DNA of 64,000 nt from JAPLVB01 sp964353635 (GCA_964353635.1 CAYGVS010000001.1:1-64000); one strand, 5' to 3'. Positions 8,768 through 17,346 are shown, counted from the first letter of the stretch. The notes: a model not told the origin generated them from the letters alone. Program-made: numbers and translations.

Positions 8768-8968
8768 ATGGAAGACGATATTTCCAAGGCGATCTTGAAG
8801 ATGCTGCTGGAAAGGGGGGAACCGATGGAGACTATGGAGATAACAAGGACCGTACAGAGCACTAGGGCTAAGGTTCTATACCGACTTTCAAATCTCAGGG
8901 GTGAAGGTAAAATCCATGGGAAACTCGTATCCTCCGGCGGTAAAGGGGTTTGGGTTTGGTGGAAATAG
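8768..8968 (+). CDS. Small winged-helix regulator, 66 aa
   Basis: A compact winged-helix protein: helices at residues 4-15 and 20-30, a recognition helix around RAKVLYRLSNL, then a wing rich in G, K, V and W. The open frame extends far upstream, but the ATG at 8768 follows a TATA box at 8737 and the inverted repeat at 8716, and the upstream part has no protein-like character. It faces away from the transposase and lies directly before the MORC operon. It could repress the transposase, act as a controller of the restriction-modification operon, or both. Confidence 0.75.
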   Translation: MEDDISKAILKMLLERGEPMETMEITRTVQSTRAKVLYRLSNLRGEGKIHGKLVSSGGKGVWVWWK

Positions 8969-9055
8969 TACAAACATACAATTTTGTGCACTAGTGTATA
9001 ACAAAAATGTAATTATTATACTTTCCTTACAAAGGATCGTGTATATATATTTATG

Positions 9056-9065
9056 TTATAAATTT
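9056..9065 (+). promoter_or_regulatory. TATA box of the MORC/methyltransferase operon
   Basis: TTATAAATTT about 25-30 bases upstream of the ATG at 9088, within a very AT-rich spacer. No Shine-Dalgarno sequence is evident before the ATG. Confidence 0.55.
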
Positions 9066-9087
9066 AAAGTAATTACAAACGGATCCA

Positions 9088-11055
9088 ATGGTGGTTATCG
9101 TGGAAAAGGTCGACATAACCCCAGACCCCTCTTTAATAAGTAAGCTGGGAGCAACCGGGTATAGAACATACGAAGCTCTAGCAGAATTGATAGATAATAG
9201 CATAGATGCTAGAATTCCGCAAGAGAAATTGAAAGTTAACGTAGTTTTGGATTTTGGTGACCAGACAATAACCGTGAAAGATAATGGAGCTGGCATGGAT
9301 ATTGAAACAATGAAAAATGCTATGACACTTGCCCATACCGACAAGAAAAAGAAGAAATTGGGATTTTATGGATTAGGACTGAAGACTGCTGCATCAAGTT
9401 TAGGTAAAATGTTTTCTATAAGGGCAAAAAAGGCATCAGTGAAAAAGGAGTTTTCTTGTGCGTATGATGAGAATATTTGGATAAACGGAGGTAAAAGTTT
9501 GTGGAGAGAATTCTCAATTAATCAAGAAGTAGAAAATTCTGATTTACATTACACTATAATTAAAATAGAAAAACTGAAGGCCAACATTTACAGAAACATG
9601 GTTGGGCGATTTAGAGATGCCTTTTCTCGACGATATGGACCTCTGTTAGAGTCAAGCCAAATTGAAATATGGGTAAACACGCTCAAATGTGAGCCAACGA
9701 AAATCGAAATAATTGAGGGATCTAAAAAAGAATTCTATCTTAAACTTCCTAGTGGAAATGTTGTCCATGGTTGGGGAGCGCTTCAAAAAGGAAGAAAGGG
9801 CGAGAACTATGGTTTTAATCTATACAAAAATGATAGATTAATAAAGGAATGGGATAAATCACTTTTAGGAAGAGAAGCACACGCTTCAATATCGATGATT
9901 ATAGGAGATATTTATCTTGATCATGTTCCTGCTCTGTTTAATAAAACAGATTTCTTAAGAGAGTCCGAAGAGTTTGTTGAAGTGGAGAAATATTTTCCGG
10001 AATATGAGAAATTAAAGGAACTAAAAAGAGAGGCCACCGAGCCTAAATATTTCAAGGAAATTGCCGATTCTACGAAAGAGAAGATTATCGATGTTACAAA
10101 GAGTTTTATTGATAATATTAATAAGTTAGACGAATATGATTTCGCGTCGCTAGAGAAGTTTCATGAGGGCGAGGACCAATATTTCTTTCAGTTTAAACTA
10201 AAGACACACAATATAGAAAGAAAAGTGGTCGTGTATTTTTCATTCTTAAAAACTATAAATCCGTTAGAAGTCTTGTTAGATAACCCAATTGTAATAAAAA
10301 TAAATCAAAATTCGCCTTTATTTTATTTGAGTCATGATAAAACGCAGTTTATAAATACGCAGATTGCTAATGCCGTTTCTTACATTATAACTAAACTCAA
10401 TAACCTGCTTATAGATGATTTTTTGGAAATTAACAATAAACTTACTGTTATTGGCATCAAAGAGGCTAAACGAAAGAAGACCCCACAGAAAATGGGTCTT
10501 GACGAAGCTAAAAAGATGTATGAAACAAATCTTATAGACGAACTTAGAGATATTAATTCTGAGCTCAAGATCAAACTCGGAGAGGATTCTTTCTACTTTA
10601 CAGCAACGTCCATTCTATCAAGTCATTTGATTCATATTCCTAGAATCAATTATTATTTCATTTATTGTGAAAGGGGATTAGGCGAGAAAATTCAATCGCA
10701 TTTCCTTGAGAATTATGGAAAGAAGTATGTAGTTCTACTCAACCCCAGAAAAATCGACCCTAGTCACTTGGATGATGTCTTAAAAAACACGGAGAGCTCT
10801 GACATAGTTGTAATTCGAGAGAGGGAAAGAGAATCTGTTTATAAGAAAGAAGGGAGCGTCGCTTCACCTGAGATTGCTTTGGTTGATCTTGTTTTCGAAA
10901 TAGTAAAGAACGATCTACCCCTACCATTATCTGATGTTTCTGAAATGACAGCAAATTTCTACCTAAGCTCAAAGATAAACAAAAGGAAATTAAAAAGATA
11001 CGCCGGCCAACGTGGATTAAAATCAATTTTCATGAAAATTGAGGGGATGTCATGA
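9088..11055 (+). CDS. MORC/HSP90-like (GHKL) ATPase
   Basis: A 655-residue GHKL ATPase. Motifs seen: N-box ELIDNSIDA at 33-41 (Mg-ATP), G1 box DNGAGMD at 65-71, and G2 box GFYGLGLK at 92-99 (ATP lid). A second half with a transducer-like domain follows and then about 300 residues without a recognised domain. Members of this class (MORC, paraMORC and MutL-like) dimerise around ATP and act as DNA clamps or remodelers. Iyer, Abhiman and Aravind (2008) described prokaryotic MORC-like ATPases encoded in restriction-modification operons, which fits here. The next gene starts inside its stop codon (ATGA overlap), so they are translated together. The gene is distinctly AT-rich compared with housekeeping genes. 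Confidence 0.85.
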   Translation: MVVIVEKVDITPDPSLISKLGATGYRTYEALAELIDNSIDARIPQEKLKVNVVLDFGDQTITVKDNGAGMDIETMKNAMTLAHTDKKKKKLGFYGLGLKTAASSLGKMFSIRAKKASVKKEFSCAYDENIWINGGKSLWREFSINQEVENSDLHYTIIKIEKLKANIYRNMVGRFRDAFSRRYGPLLESSQIEIWVNTLKCEPTKIEIIEGSKKEFYLKLPSGNVVHGWGALQKGRKGENYGFNLYKNDRLIKEWDKSLLGREAHASISMIIGDIYLDHVPALFNKTDFLRESEEFVEVEKYFPEYEKLKELKREATEPKYFKEIADSTKEKIIDVTKSFIDNINKLDEYDFASLEKFHEGEDQYFFQFKLKTHNIERKVVVYFSFLKTINPLEVLLDNPIVIKINQNSPLFYLSHDKTQFINTQIANAVSYIITKLNNLLIDDFLEINNKLTVIGIKEAKRKKTPQKMGLDEAKKMYETNLIDELRDINSELKIKLGEDSFYFTATSILSSHLIHIPRINYYFIYCERGLGEKIQSHFLENYGKKYVVLLNPRKIDPSHLDDVLKNTESSDIVVIRERERESVYKKEGSVASPEIALVDLVFEIVKNDLPLPLSDVSEMTANFYLSSKINKRKLKRYAGQRGLKSIFMKIEGMS

Positions 11056-12146
11056 AAGAAATGACGAAGGAAGAGATTAAGCGTTTGGCAGACAGTTTTT
11101 CTCTAGACAGAGGGTTACTAGAAAGACATTTAGCGGCGTTAAATATTGCTTTGAAGCTCCAGCAGTTTGATCAAAATATTCAATTGTTTGGCGGTACTGC
11201 CGCTCAATTTTTCTTTCCGACACCGTTCCAGAGAACAAGTACTGATGTCGATTTTATTTCTAATTATAGTTATCCAAAAATAAATAATTTAATTGAAGAG
11301 TTCTGTAAATCGGAAAAGGTAGACCCCAACACTATAGAAAGGAAGAAGTTAAGGGGGGCGTACGGTATATCATACTTCTTCCCAAAGAAGTTCCACTTTC
11401 CAGGTTCTGGCAGCATAAAAGTAGACATGGTTTCTACCAGGGAGAAACTAATTTCTGGAACAAAGGTAGTATGTTCGCTTTATGGTATGAGTCAAGGAAA
11501 ATTTAGAATGATAAGAAAGGCGGATATATTCTCTAAGAAATTGGTGACATTGGATTTGGATAATGTAGGTTTATATAGAAAGGATGAGAGTGGTGAATAT
11601 GATTTTTTGCACATTGGGAAACAGATATATGATTTAGGACAACTATATAATTCTTTAACAATAGGAGAAGTGGTTGGACTTAGTGAAAATATACAAAAAC
11701 AATTTGAGAATAATATAAGAACGGAGCACGACTGCAATGTTGACGATTGTCTTGAAAATGTATGTGACGTTCTTCAGTCGTTATCGCTTGTGGGTGTGCG
11801 AGGGGGAAGAAATTCTGATTCTGAATTATTCAATAGATGTCTCACAAGTATTAAGTCTCATGTTCCAAGAAACGGCTGGCCAACTATACCACAGTGGGCA
11901 TCTGCCGGATGGACGTTTGAACATCTATTGAGATGTGTTTTAAATGACATTCATGAAGGAACAGAGGCTAATATCGTCAAACACTTTGAAATAAGGGATA
12001 AACTTAAGGCGGACACTCTTACCAATGGACAATTACTTATAGATTGCATGGCAAAATTAACAGCGTCTAAAGTAGCTAAACCTATCAAAGGAAAACCACT
12101 GTATTCCCTATATTTCAAATGTGAATTATTGGATGGTAAAATATGA
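11052..12146 (+). CDS. AbiEii-like nucleotidyltransferase
   Basis: A 364-residue protein of the DNA polymerase beta-like nucleotidyltransferase fold. Visible are the G-G-T motif (LFGGTAAQ, residues 45-52) and the D-x-D metal pair (STDVDFI, D65 and D67), the arrangement of AbiEii/MenT-type enzymes. Those toxins add nucleotides to tRNA or other targets. Here the gene is locked between the MORC-like ATPase and the methyltransferase by four-base ATGA overlaps on both sides, and there is no AbiEi-type antitoxin beside it. It is therefore probably an effector or modifier subunit of the defence module rather than a free toxin-antitoxin pair; that role is inference. Confidence 0.75.
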   Translation: MKEMTKEEIKRLADSFSLDRGLLERHLAALNIALKLQQFDQNIQLFGGTAAQFFFPTPFQRTSTDVDFISNYSYPKINNLIEEFCKSEKVDPNTIERKKLRGAYGISYFFPKKFHFPGSGSIKVDMVSTREKLISGTKVVCSLYGMSQGKFRMIRKADIFSKKLVTLDLDNVGLYRKDESGEYDFLHIGKQIYDLGQLYNSLTIGEVVGLSENIQKQFENNIRTEHDCNVDDCLENVCDVLQSLSLVGVRGGRNSDSELFNRCLTSIKSHVPRNGWPTIPQWASAGWTFEHLLRCVLNDIHEGTEANIVKHFEIRDKLKADTLTNGQLLIDCMAKLTASKVAKPIKGKPLYSLYFKCELLDGKI

Positions 12147-13048
12147 AAATAACAAACAATTTTGGAAAGGACTCTGATGTAACACTGTTTACTGGGGATG
12201 TTCTAGATTTATTGAAACAGGTACCGGATGGATCAGCAAGGCTTATTGTAACTTCGCCTCCGTATAATGTTGGGAAGGAATATGAGAAGAAAATGCTGTT
12301 AGACGATTATCTAAAATTCCAATCAAAGGTAATTGAAGAGTGTATTAGGATTCTCGACAAATCTGGGAGTATTTGTTGGGAGGTAGGAAATTATATAGAA
12401 AGGGGCGAGATTTTCCCTCTCGACATTCTACTATACAATGAATTCAAAAAACATGGGCTCAAGCTAAGAAACCGTGTAATTTGGTCTTTTGATCATGGTT
12501 TACATTGCAGTAAGCGTTTTTCAGGAAGGCATGAAACTATTTTATGGTTTACCAAATCCGACGACTACATTTTCAATATTGATCCAATTAGAATCCCACA
12601 AAAATACCCCAACAAGAAGCATTACAAAGGCGGAAAAAGAGGCCAGCTATCTGGAAACCCTCTTGGGAAAAACCCAGGTGACGTCTGGGTAATACCGAAC
12701 GTAAAGCATAACCATATAGAGAAGACCATACATCCTTGCCAGTTCCCTGTTGAGCTTGTAGAAAGACTCGTTCTATCTATGACCAAAAAGGGGGATTTGG
12801 TGTTTGATCCTTTCATGGGAGTGGGATCAACCGCTGTAGCGGCAGTTCTGCATAATAGGAGATCCGCCGGGGCTGATGTTGTAGAAAAATATATAGAAAT
12901 AGCGAAAGAACGGGTTAAGAAAGCTCGGATGGGTGTGCTTAAAACAAGGCCTATGAATAGACCAGTTTATAACCCCAGGGCCGCACAACCTAAACCTAAA
13001 ATTAAAAATTTGAAAGAGATACTTTCCGGTCCCCAATCCCCAAAATAG
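12143..13048 (+). CDS. DNA methyltransferase, beta class (N4-C or N6-A)
   Basis: A 301-residue S-adenosylmethionine-dependent DNA amino-methyltransferase. The catalytic motif IV TSPPYN (residues 37-42) comes before the SAM-binding motif I FDPFMGVGST (221-230), giving the beta-class order. The S-P-P-Y form is common in N4-cytosine enzymes, but N6-adenine cannot be excluded. It overlaps the nucleotidyltransferase gene by ATGA and overlaps the oppositely oriented endonuclease gene by 47 bases at their 3' ends. It most likely protects the sites cut by that endonuclease. Confidence 0.92.
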   Translation: MKITNNFGKDSDVTLFTGDVLDLLKQVPDGSARLIVTSPPYNVGKEYEKKMLLDDYLKFQSKVIEECIRILDKSGSICWEVGNYIERGEIFPLDILLYNEFKKHGLKLRNRVIWSFDHGLHCSKRFSGRHETILWFTKSDDYIFNIDPIRIPQKYPNKKHYKGGKRGQLSGNPLGKNPGDVWVIPNVKHNHIEKTIHPCQFPVELVERLVLSMTKKGDLVFDPFMGVGSTAVAAVLHNRRSAGADVVEKYIEIAKERVKKARMGVLKTRPMNRPVYNPRAAQPKPKIKNLKEILSGPQSPK

Positions 13049-13604
13049 CTATAGGTATATCAATATCAGCTTCCCCTCGGGCTTTGAGGATATTAATAAT
13101 CTGTTCGAAAGAACCAACCCCTGTTGACATTTCCTTATTGAACACCCTCATAGCCACAACTTCCACGCCAACGCTATAGAGCTTCTGTTTGGCAAAGATG
13201 ACCATTTTACCAAGAACATCCCATCCCAAGAAGGCGTACTTTCCAAATTGTACTTCAACACCAACGTCGTTTTTGACGGCATCGGCTTCTATGAAGCTAT
13301 TTTTAGACTCTAAACGTATTCGAGGCTTGGTCCAGCCGTTCCTATAAAGACGATTGTCGAGGATAGCTTTGTTCAGGGCTTTAGGTGAGTATAGCATTCT
13401 ATTTGGCATTGTCTTCTCTTTGCTTGATTTGGTTTTCATGAGAGTGCTATCAACGCAACGAATAGCAGAATAAATCTCTTTGAGCTCGTCAGGATGGTCT
13501 TTTTTCATTATTTCGAGGCCCTTCTTGAACGAAAAGGTCTCTATGACATCCATAGAGATGTCTATAGGTCCTGGATTAAAAAGCTGATTGCCAAAATCTG
13601 GCAT
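13002..13604 (-). CDS. BglII/BstYI-type restriction endonuclease
   Basis: A 200-residue protein that resembles the BglII/BstYI family of type II endonucleases. The segment around EADAVKNDVGVEVQFGKY has D108, E117 and Q119 with the same spacing (9 and 11) as the active-site Asp84, Glu93 and Gln95 of BglII. The stretch NKEMSTGVGSFEQII and the closing DIPIAILGIG also match the family pattern. BglII cuts AGATCT and BstYI cuts RGATCY; the target here is unknown. The convergent, overlapping arrangement with a methyltransferase gene is typical of type II systems. Its upstream side is the candidate replication origin. Confidence 0.82.
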   Translation of the reverse strand: MPDFGNQLFNPGPIDISMDVIETFSFKKGLEIMKKDHPDELKEIYSAIRCVDSTLMKTKSSKEKTMPNRMLYSPKALNKAILDNRLYRNGWTKPRIRLESKNSFIEADAVKNDVGVEVQFGKYAFLGWDVLGKMVIFAKQKLYSVGVEVVAMRVFNKEMSTGVGSFEQIINILKARGEADIDIPIAILGIGDRKVSLSNF

Positions 13605-13758
13605 TCGGAACTACTGACCCAGAGACACCATGATTTCCTATGGAAAATATATAATATAATTTATTTATTATTAATTATATTATAACAATGTTATGGTTTG
13701 TTTCTTTTGGAAACTTTAATTTATATTATCAATCTCCAATAGAAACAAAGGGGGTATA
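13605..13758. other. Candidate replication origin with ORB-like boxes
   Basis: The spacer before orc1/cdc6. TCTCCAATAGAAACAAAGGG, continuing with further G, lies at 13733-13754 and resembles the archaeal origin recognition box, including the G-run. An inverted copy of its core, TTTCCAAAAGAAACAAA, is on the minus strand at 13697-13713. A weaker dyad, TTTCCTATGGAAAA, is at about 13634-13647. Between them is an AT-only stretch (about 13647-13686) suited to DNA unwinding. The G-run of the proximal box is also placed as the ribosome binding site of orc1, so Orc1 binding could repress its own gene. Origin function is inferred from this layout and the neighbours. Confidence 0.65.
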
Positions 13759-14958
13759 ATGACTCAGATGTCTCTTAAGGATGTGTTCACGAACTATGCC
13801 TCAAAGAAACCTATCTTCAAGGACAAAGACATACTTTCTATAAAGTTCAACCCTGAGAACGTGCCCCACAGGGAAGACCAGATACACCAGCTTGCGCTCA
13901 TTTTGGCTCCTGTTTTAAGGAATGAGAAGCCATCCAACGTCTTCATATATGGAAAGCCCGGGACAGGCAAGACGCTCATTGCGCAGAAAGTGATCAGAAC
14001 CCTTCAATCCTTAATCTCGCCTTCCGTCAACCTCAAGACCATATACATTAACTGTAAGATGAAGAAAGTCACAGACACTGAATACAGGCTCCTTGCACAG
14101 CTTATGGAGTTTTTTGGCGAGAAGGTCCCATACACAGGCCTGCCGACCAACGAGCTTTACCAGAGATTTTACAAAGCACTGGATCAGTCCCAGCAGAACA
14201 TAGTCCTAGTTCTCGATGAGATAGACTTCCTTGTCGACAAGATAGGCGACGGCTTCCTTTATAATATGACAAGGATGAACCAGGAGCTTGAGAAGACAAA
14301 AGTCACTATCGTTGGTATATCCAACAACATCTTCTTCATGGAGAACATTGACTCAAGGGTGAAATCCTCCCTGTCAGAGGAGGAGCTGATATTCCCTCCA
14401 TATAATGCCAATGAGATAAAGGACATCCTTACCGAGCGCTCCAGGCTTGCCTTCTATCAGGAGACCATCACAGACGCAGCAATCGCAAAATGCGCTGCCC
14501 TCGCAGCACAGGAGCATGGAGACGCTAGGAAAGCCATAGACCTGCTCAGGGTGGCAGGCGAGACCGCAGAGAGGATAGAATCTGTCCAGGTAAGGGAGGA
14601 GCACGTAGACATAGCCCAAAGCAAGGTCGACACAGACAGGACTATAGAAACTATTCGCTCCCAACCCAAACAATCCAAAATCGTCCTTAAAGCAGTGATA
14701 GACCTTTACAGGAAGAATGCAAGGAGCATCCAGACGGGGGATGTCTATGACCATTACGCAAAGATATGCCAGAGGGTCAACATAAGGCCGCTGACGCAGA
14801 GGCGCGTCTCAGACCTGATCTCAGAGCTGAACACGTTCGGCATACTAAATACAGTAAACATCTCCAAAGGCCGCTATGGCAGGACAAGGAAGATAAACGT
14901 AAACCTTTCAGGCTCTGCGGTCTCCAAGATAGAAGAGCTTCTATCAAAGGACCTGTGA
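13759..14958 (+). CDS. orc1: Orc1/Cdc6 replication initiator
   Basis: A 399-residue AAA+ ATPase: Walker A GKPGTGKT (about residues 66-73), Walker B LVLDEID, sensor 1 around GISNN, and a C-terminal winged helix (about 310-399). It binds origin recognition boxes and loads the MCM helicase. The position next to ORB-like boxes and polD1 is the classic archaeal origin neighbourhood. The ATG at 13759 follows AGGGGG at close spacing. Only one copy is present in this window. Confidence 0.95.
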   Translation: MTQMSLKDVFTNYASKKPIFKDKDILSIKFNPENVPHREDQIHQLALILAPVLRNEKPSNVFIYGKPGTGKTLIAQKVIRTLQSLISPSVNLKTIYINCKMKKVTDTEYRLLAQLMEFFGEKVPYTGLPTNELYQRFYKALDQSQQNIVLVLDEIDFLVDKIGDGFLYNMTRMNQELEKTKVTIVGISNNIFFMENIDSRVKSSLSEEELIFPPYNANEIKDILTERSRLAFYQETITDAAIAKCAALAAQEHGDARKAIDLLRVAGETAERIESVQVREEHVDIAQSKVDTDRTIETIRSQPKQSKIVLKAVIDLYRKNARSIQTGDVYDHYAKICQRVNIRPLTQRRVSDLISELNTFGILNTVNISKGRYGRTRKINVNLSGSAVSKIEELLSKDL

Positions 14959-14976
14959 CCATTATAAGGCGAATCT

Positions 14977-15903
14977 ATGAAACAGCATATAATTAAACAA
15001 TTCCTTAAAGAAGGCATCCTTCTTTCGCCGGAGAGCCTTGATGCGATTGACGAAAGCAACTCAGAGCAGCTTCTAAGCCAGGCCAAAAGCTCCAAACAGC
15101 TGGTTTTCAGCACAACCCCAGAATCCCCTTCACCAACCCATAAACAGGCGATACATGTAAGGAAGATTGAGGAAAAGGAATCTATGACAGCGCAGGATTT
15201 TGCCGCATTCTACAACTCCAGGTTTGAAGGTATAAAGGGCATCCTGGCAAAAAAGCTTGAAGGACCGATTTCTGTCTCTAATGCAAAGAAATCAGCGTCC
15301 GATGTTGTTACTATAGGCATGGTAAGGGAAAGCACCCAAAGAGGGTTCATAATAGAGGACACAACAGGCTGGGTCGAGGTCATTTCAAAGGCAGAAGATG
15401 TTGTAGAAGACGATGTCATTGGAGTAAAAGGCGTGGCAAAGGAAGGCAAGGTTTTTGCACAGGAAACCATCTGGCCTGACATCCCGCTTTCATATAATCA
15501 TAACCCAGTAGACACACCCATATTCCTTTCTGTGAAAAAAGAGAAGGGCGCCACTGTAACCCCGGGGTCAACTCACTTTTCAGGCGAGTCAGTCAGCTTC
15601 AGCAATCCCGGATGGGTCACCATAAGCTCAGGCAAGGGAAGCACCACCGTGCTCGTCTACAGGCCGGAGAAGGCCGTAAGCCCGAAAGAGGCGTTGTCCT
15701 GGCTGAAAAAAAGGCACATACAGCACAGCAAAACCACTATCCGCTGGACAGAAGACCCGCTTATCATAGAGCCTATCCCGAACATCCTCTGGATAGTGGC
15801 AGAGGAAAGATGGAAGGAGATTTACAAAGGGGTTGTGGTTGTTTCATCCAGAGGGGATCCGGCGGTCAGCATAGATTTGCAGGAAGGACTGGTGGGCATG
15901 TGA
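14977..15903 (+). CDS. polD1: DNA polymerase D small subunit DP1, degenerate
   Basis: A 308-residue protein that reads as a shortened DP1. Residues 1-45 match the DP1 N-terminal domain; about 105-175 form the OB-fold with the characteristic D-V-I-G-V-K-G and W-P-D-I-P-L ending. The last about 70 residues (ALSWLKKRHIQ, then a proline-rich segment, then YKGVVVVSS) align in order with the end of the DP1 phosphoesterase domain. The metal motifs of that domain are not found: no D-x-H, no GNHD, no G-H-x-H. The usual length is roughly 450-700 residues. So the 3'-5' exonuclease/phosphoesterase is probably inactive, as in eukaryotic polymerase B-subunits. It follows orc1 by 18 bases, a common archaeal pairing. 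Confidence 0.75.
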   Translation: MKQHIIKQFLKEGILLSPESLDAIDESNSEQLLSQAKSSKQLVFSTTPESPSPTHKQAIHVRKIEEKESMTAQDFAAFYNSRFEGIKGILAKKLEGPISVSNAKKSASDVVTIGMVRESTQRGFIIEDTTGWVEVISKAEDVVEDDVIGVKGVAKEGKVFAQETIWPDIPLSYNHNPVDTPIFLSVKKEKGATVTPGSTHFSGESVSFSNPGWVTISSGKGSTTVLVYRPEKAVSPKEALSWLKKRHIQHSKTTIRWTEDPLIIEPIPNILWIVAEERWKEIYKGVVVVSSRGDPAVSIDLQEGLVGM

Positions 15904-15943
15904 AAGACCATAACCAATTTCTTTAGGCAAAACAACTCTAATC

Positions 15944-17166
15944 ATGCTCCTGGAAACAATAGCCTTCATGCTTCTTGGGGTAATTGTCGGGACTGCCACA
16001 GGCCTTCTTCCAGGCCTGCACCCCAATGCAGTGTTCGCCCTTGTCCTTTCCTCTGCAGCCTTCCTTTCAGGATTCCCAGCGCTTTGCACCATGGTCTTCA
16101 TAATTTCCCTCTCCATCTCCAACATCTTCTGGACTTCATACCTTCCATACTGTTTGGGGCGCCAGACCCCGACAGTTGCCTTGCTGTCCTTCCAGGTCAC
16201 CAGATGCTCATGGAAGGGAGGGGATATGAAGCAATCATGCTTTCAGTGGCAGGAGGAATAGGGGCCATGGCAACAACAGCCATAACCCTTCCCCTTCTCC
16301 TTTTTGCCATCCCTTCTCTATATTCACATATTCATCCGTTCATTCATCTGCTCCTGGCAGCAGTGGTGTGTTGGACGGTGCTCACTGAAAAGGGAATGAA
16401 GAAGATGTGGGCGCTTGCAGTCTTCCTTATGTCAGGAATGCTAGGCCTGATAACCCTTAACACCCTGTCAGACCAGGCGCTTTTTCCTGCATTAACCGGG
16501 CTTTTTGGGATAAGCGGCCTTTTGGTAAGCTTATACGGCAAGACAACGCTGCCAAAGCAAAAGAGGACCCCCACTCCTTCTAAAGGTGTTATAAAGGGCT
16601 CACTGGCAGGCTGGGTGGCAGGAATGTTCGCAGGTATCCTTCCTGGCATAGGCTCTTCCCAAGCAGGAATGGTAGTCAGCCAGATTTTCAGGGCAAAGGC
16701 AAAAGAATTCCTTTCAGCCTTGGGAGGCATCAATGCAGCCAACATAATCTTCACGCTTGTTGCTTTCTATACGATTGGCAAAACACGTTCCGGAGCTGTC
16801 TCCGCAATAGCCCAGCTTGCAGGAAGCATCTCAATGGCTGAGTTCCTGTTCCTGGTGGCAGTCGGCATGCTGGTCACATTCGTTTCTGCCATCATAACCC
16901 TCAAAGCAGCAGGAGTGATAGTGAGCCGCATGCAAACAGTCAACTACAGGAAAATCAATATTTCCATAATAATCTTCCTTGCATCAGGGATTGCTGTTCT
17001 TACAGGCCTGCTCGGACTGCTGATTTCCTGTGCAGCCACGGCCTTGGGTGTGGCAGCTATAAGGCTGGGGGTAAAAAGGTCGCATATGATGGGTTTCCTC
17101 ATATTCCCGACAATTCTTTATTTTTCAGGCCATCTTGCAATAGTCTCCTATATTTTGGGCGTATAG
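15944..17166 (+). pseudogene. TctA-like permease (COG1784 type), frameshifted
   Basis: A multi-span membrane protein of the TctA/DUF112 family, broken by one frameshift. The first frame starts at 15944 and encodes the N-terminal helices with the PGLHPN motif up to ISNIF; the family's next block, DFIPSILFGAPDPD, continues in another frame from about 16129. A single missing base near 16129-16131 explains it. The rest, to 17166, includes LPGHQMLMEGRGYE and PGIGSS and is intact. About nine or more hydrophobic segments are visible. The family contains permeases for carboxylates, although the archaeal branch has no known substrate. It may be a true pseudogene, a programmed shift, or an assembly error. 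Confidence 0.75.
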
Positions 17167-17330
17167 GTCATGAAGGATTTGTTAAGTAACATGAAGTTCC
17201 ACAAGAAACACAGGGGTTAAATAGAGCCGATATATATTGAAAACTTCAAGATTTTAAGTAACGTGAACACCTAGATTTCCATTGCAACACCCCATTATTT
17301 CTCATGGAAATCTATATATGAAACAGTTCC
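17167..17330. other. Second ORB-like pair with inverted repeats
   Basis: A spacer between two convergent genes, with unusual structure. TTCCACAAGAAACACAGGGG (17197-17216, plus strand) and TTTCCATGAGAAATAATGGG plus one further G (17290-17310, minus strand) both look like origin recognition boxes with a G-run and face each other. AT-rich sequence lies between them. An 11-base perfect inverted repeat, TAGATTTCCAT/ATGGAAATCTA, sits at 17272-17282 and 17304-17314. The near-direct repeat TAAGTAACATGAA/TAAGTAACGTGAA occurs at about 17183 and 17255. It is possibly a second Orc1 binding cluster or part of a bipartite origin. Confidence 0.55.
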
Positions 17331-17346
17331 AGCCTTCATGAAGGCT
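17331..17346 (-). terminator. Palindrome directly after polB stop
   Basis: AGCCTTCATGAAGGCT is a perfect 16-base palindrome abutting the polB stop codon. As RNA it would form a short hairpin at the 3' end of the transcript. It could be a terminator, a processing site or a protein site; no T-run follows. Confidence 0.35.
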
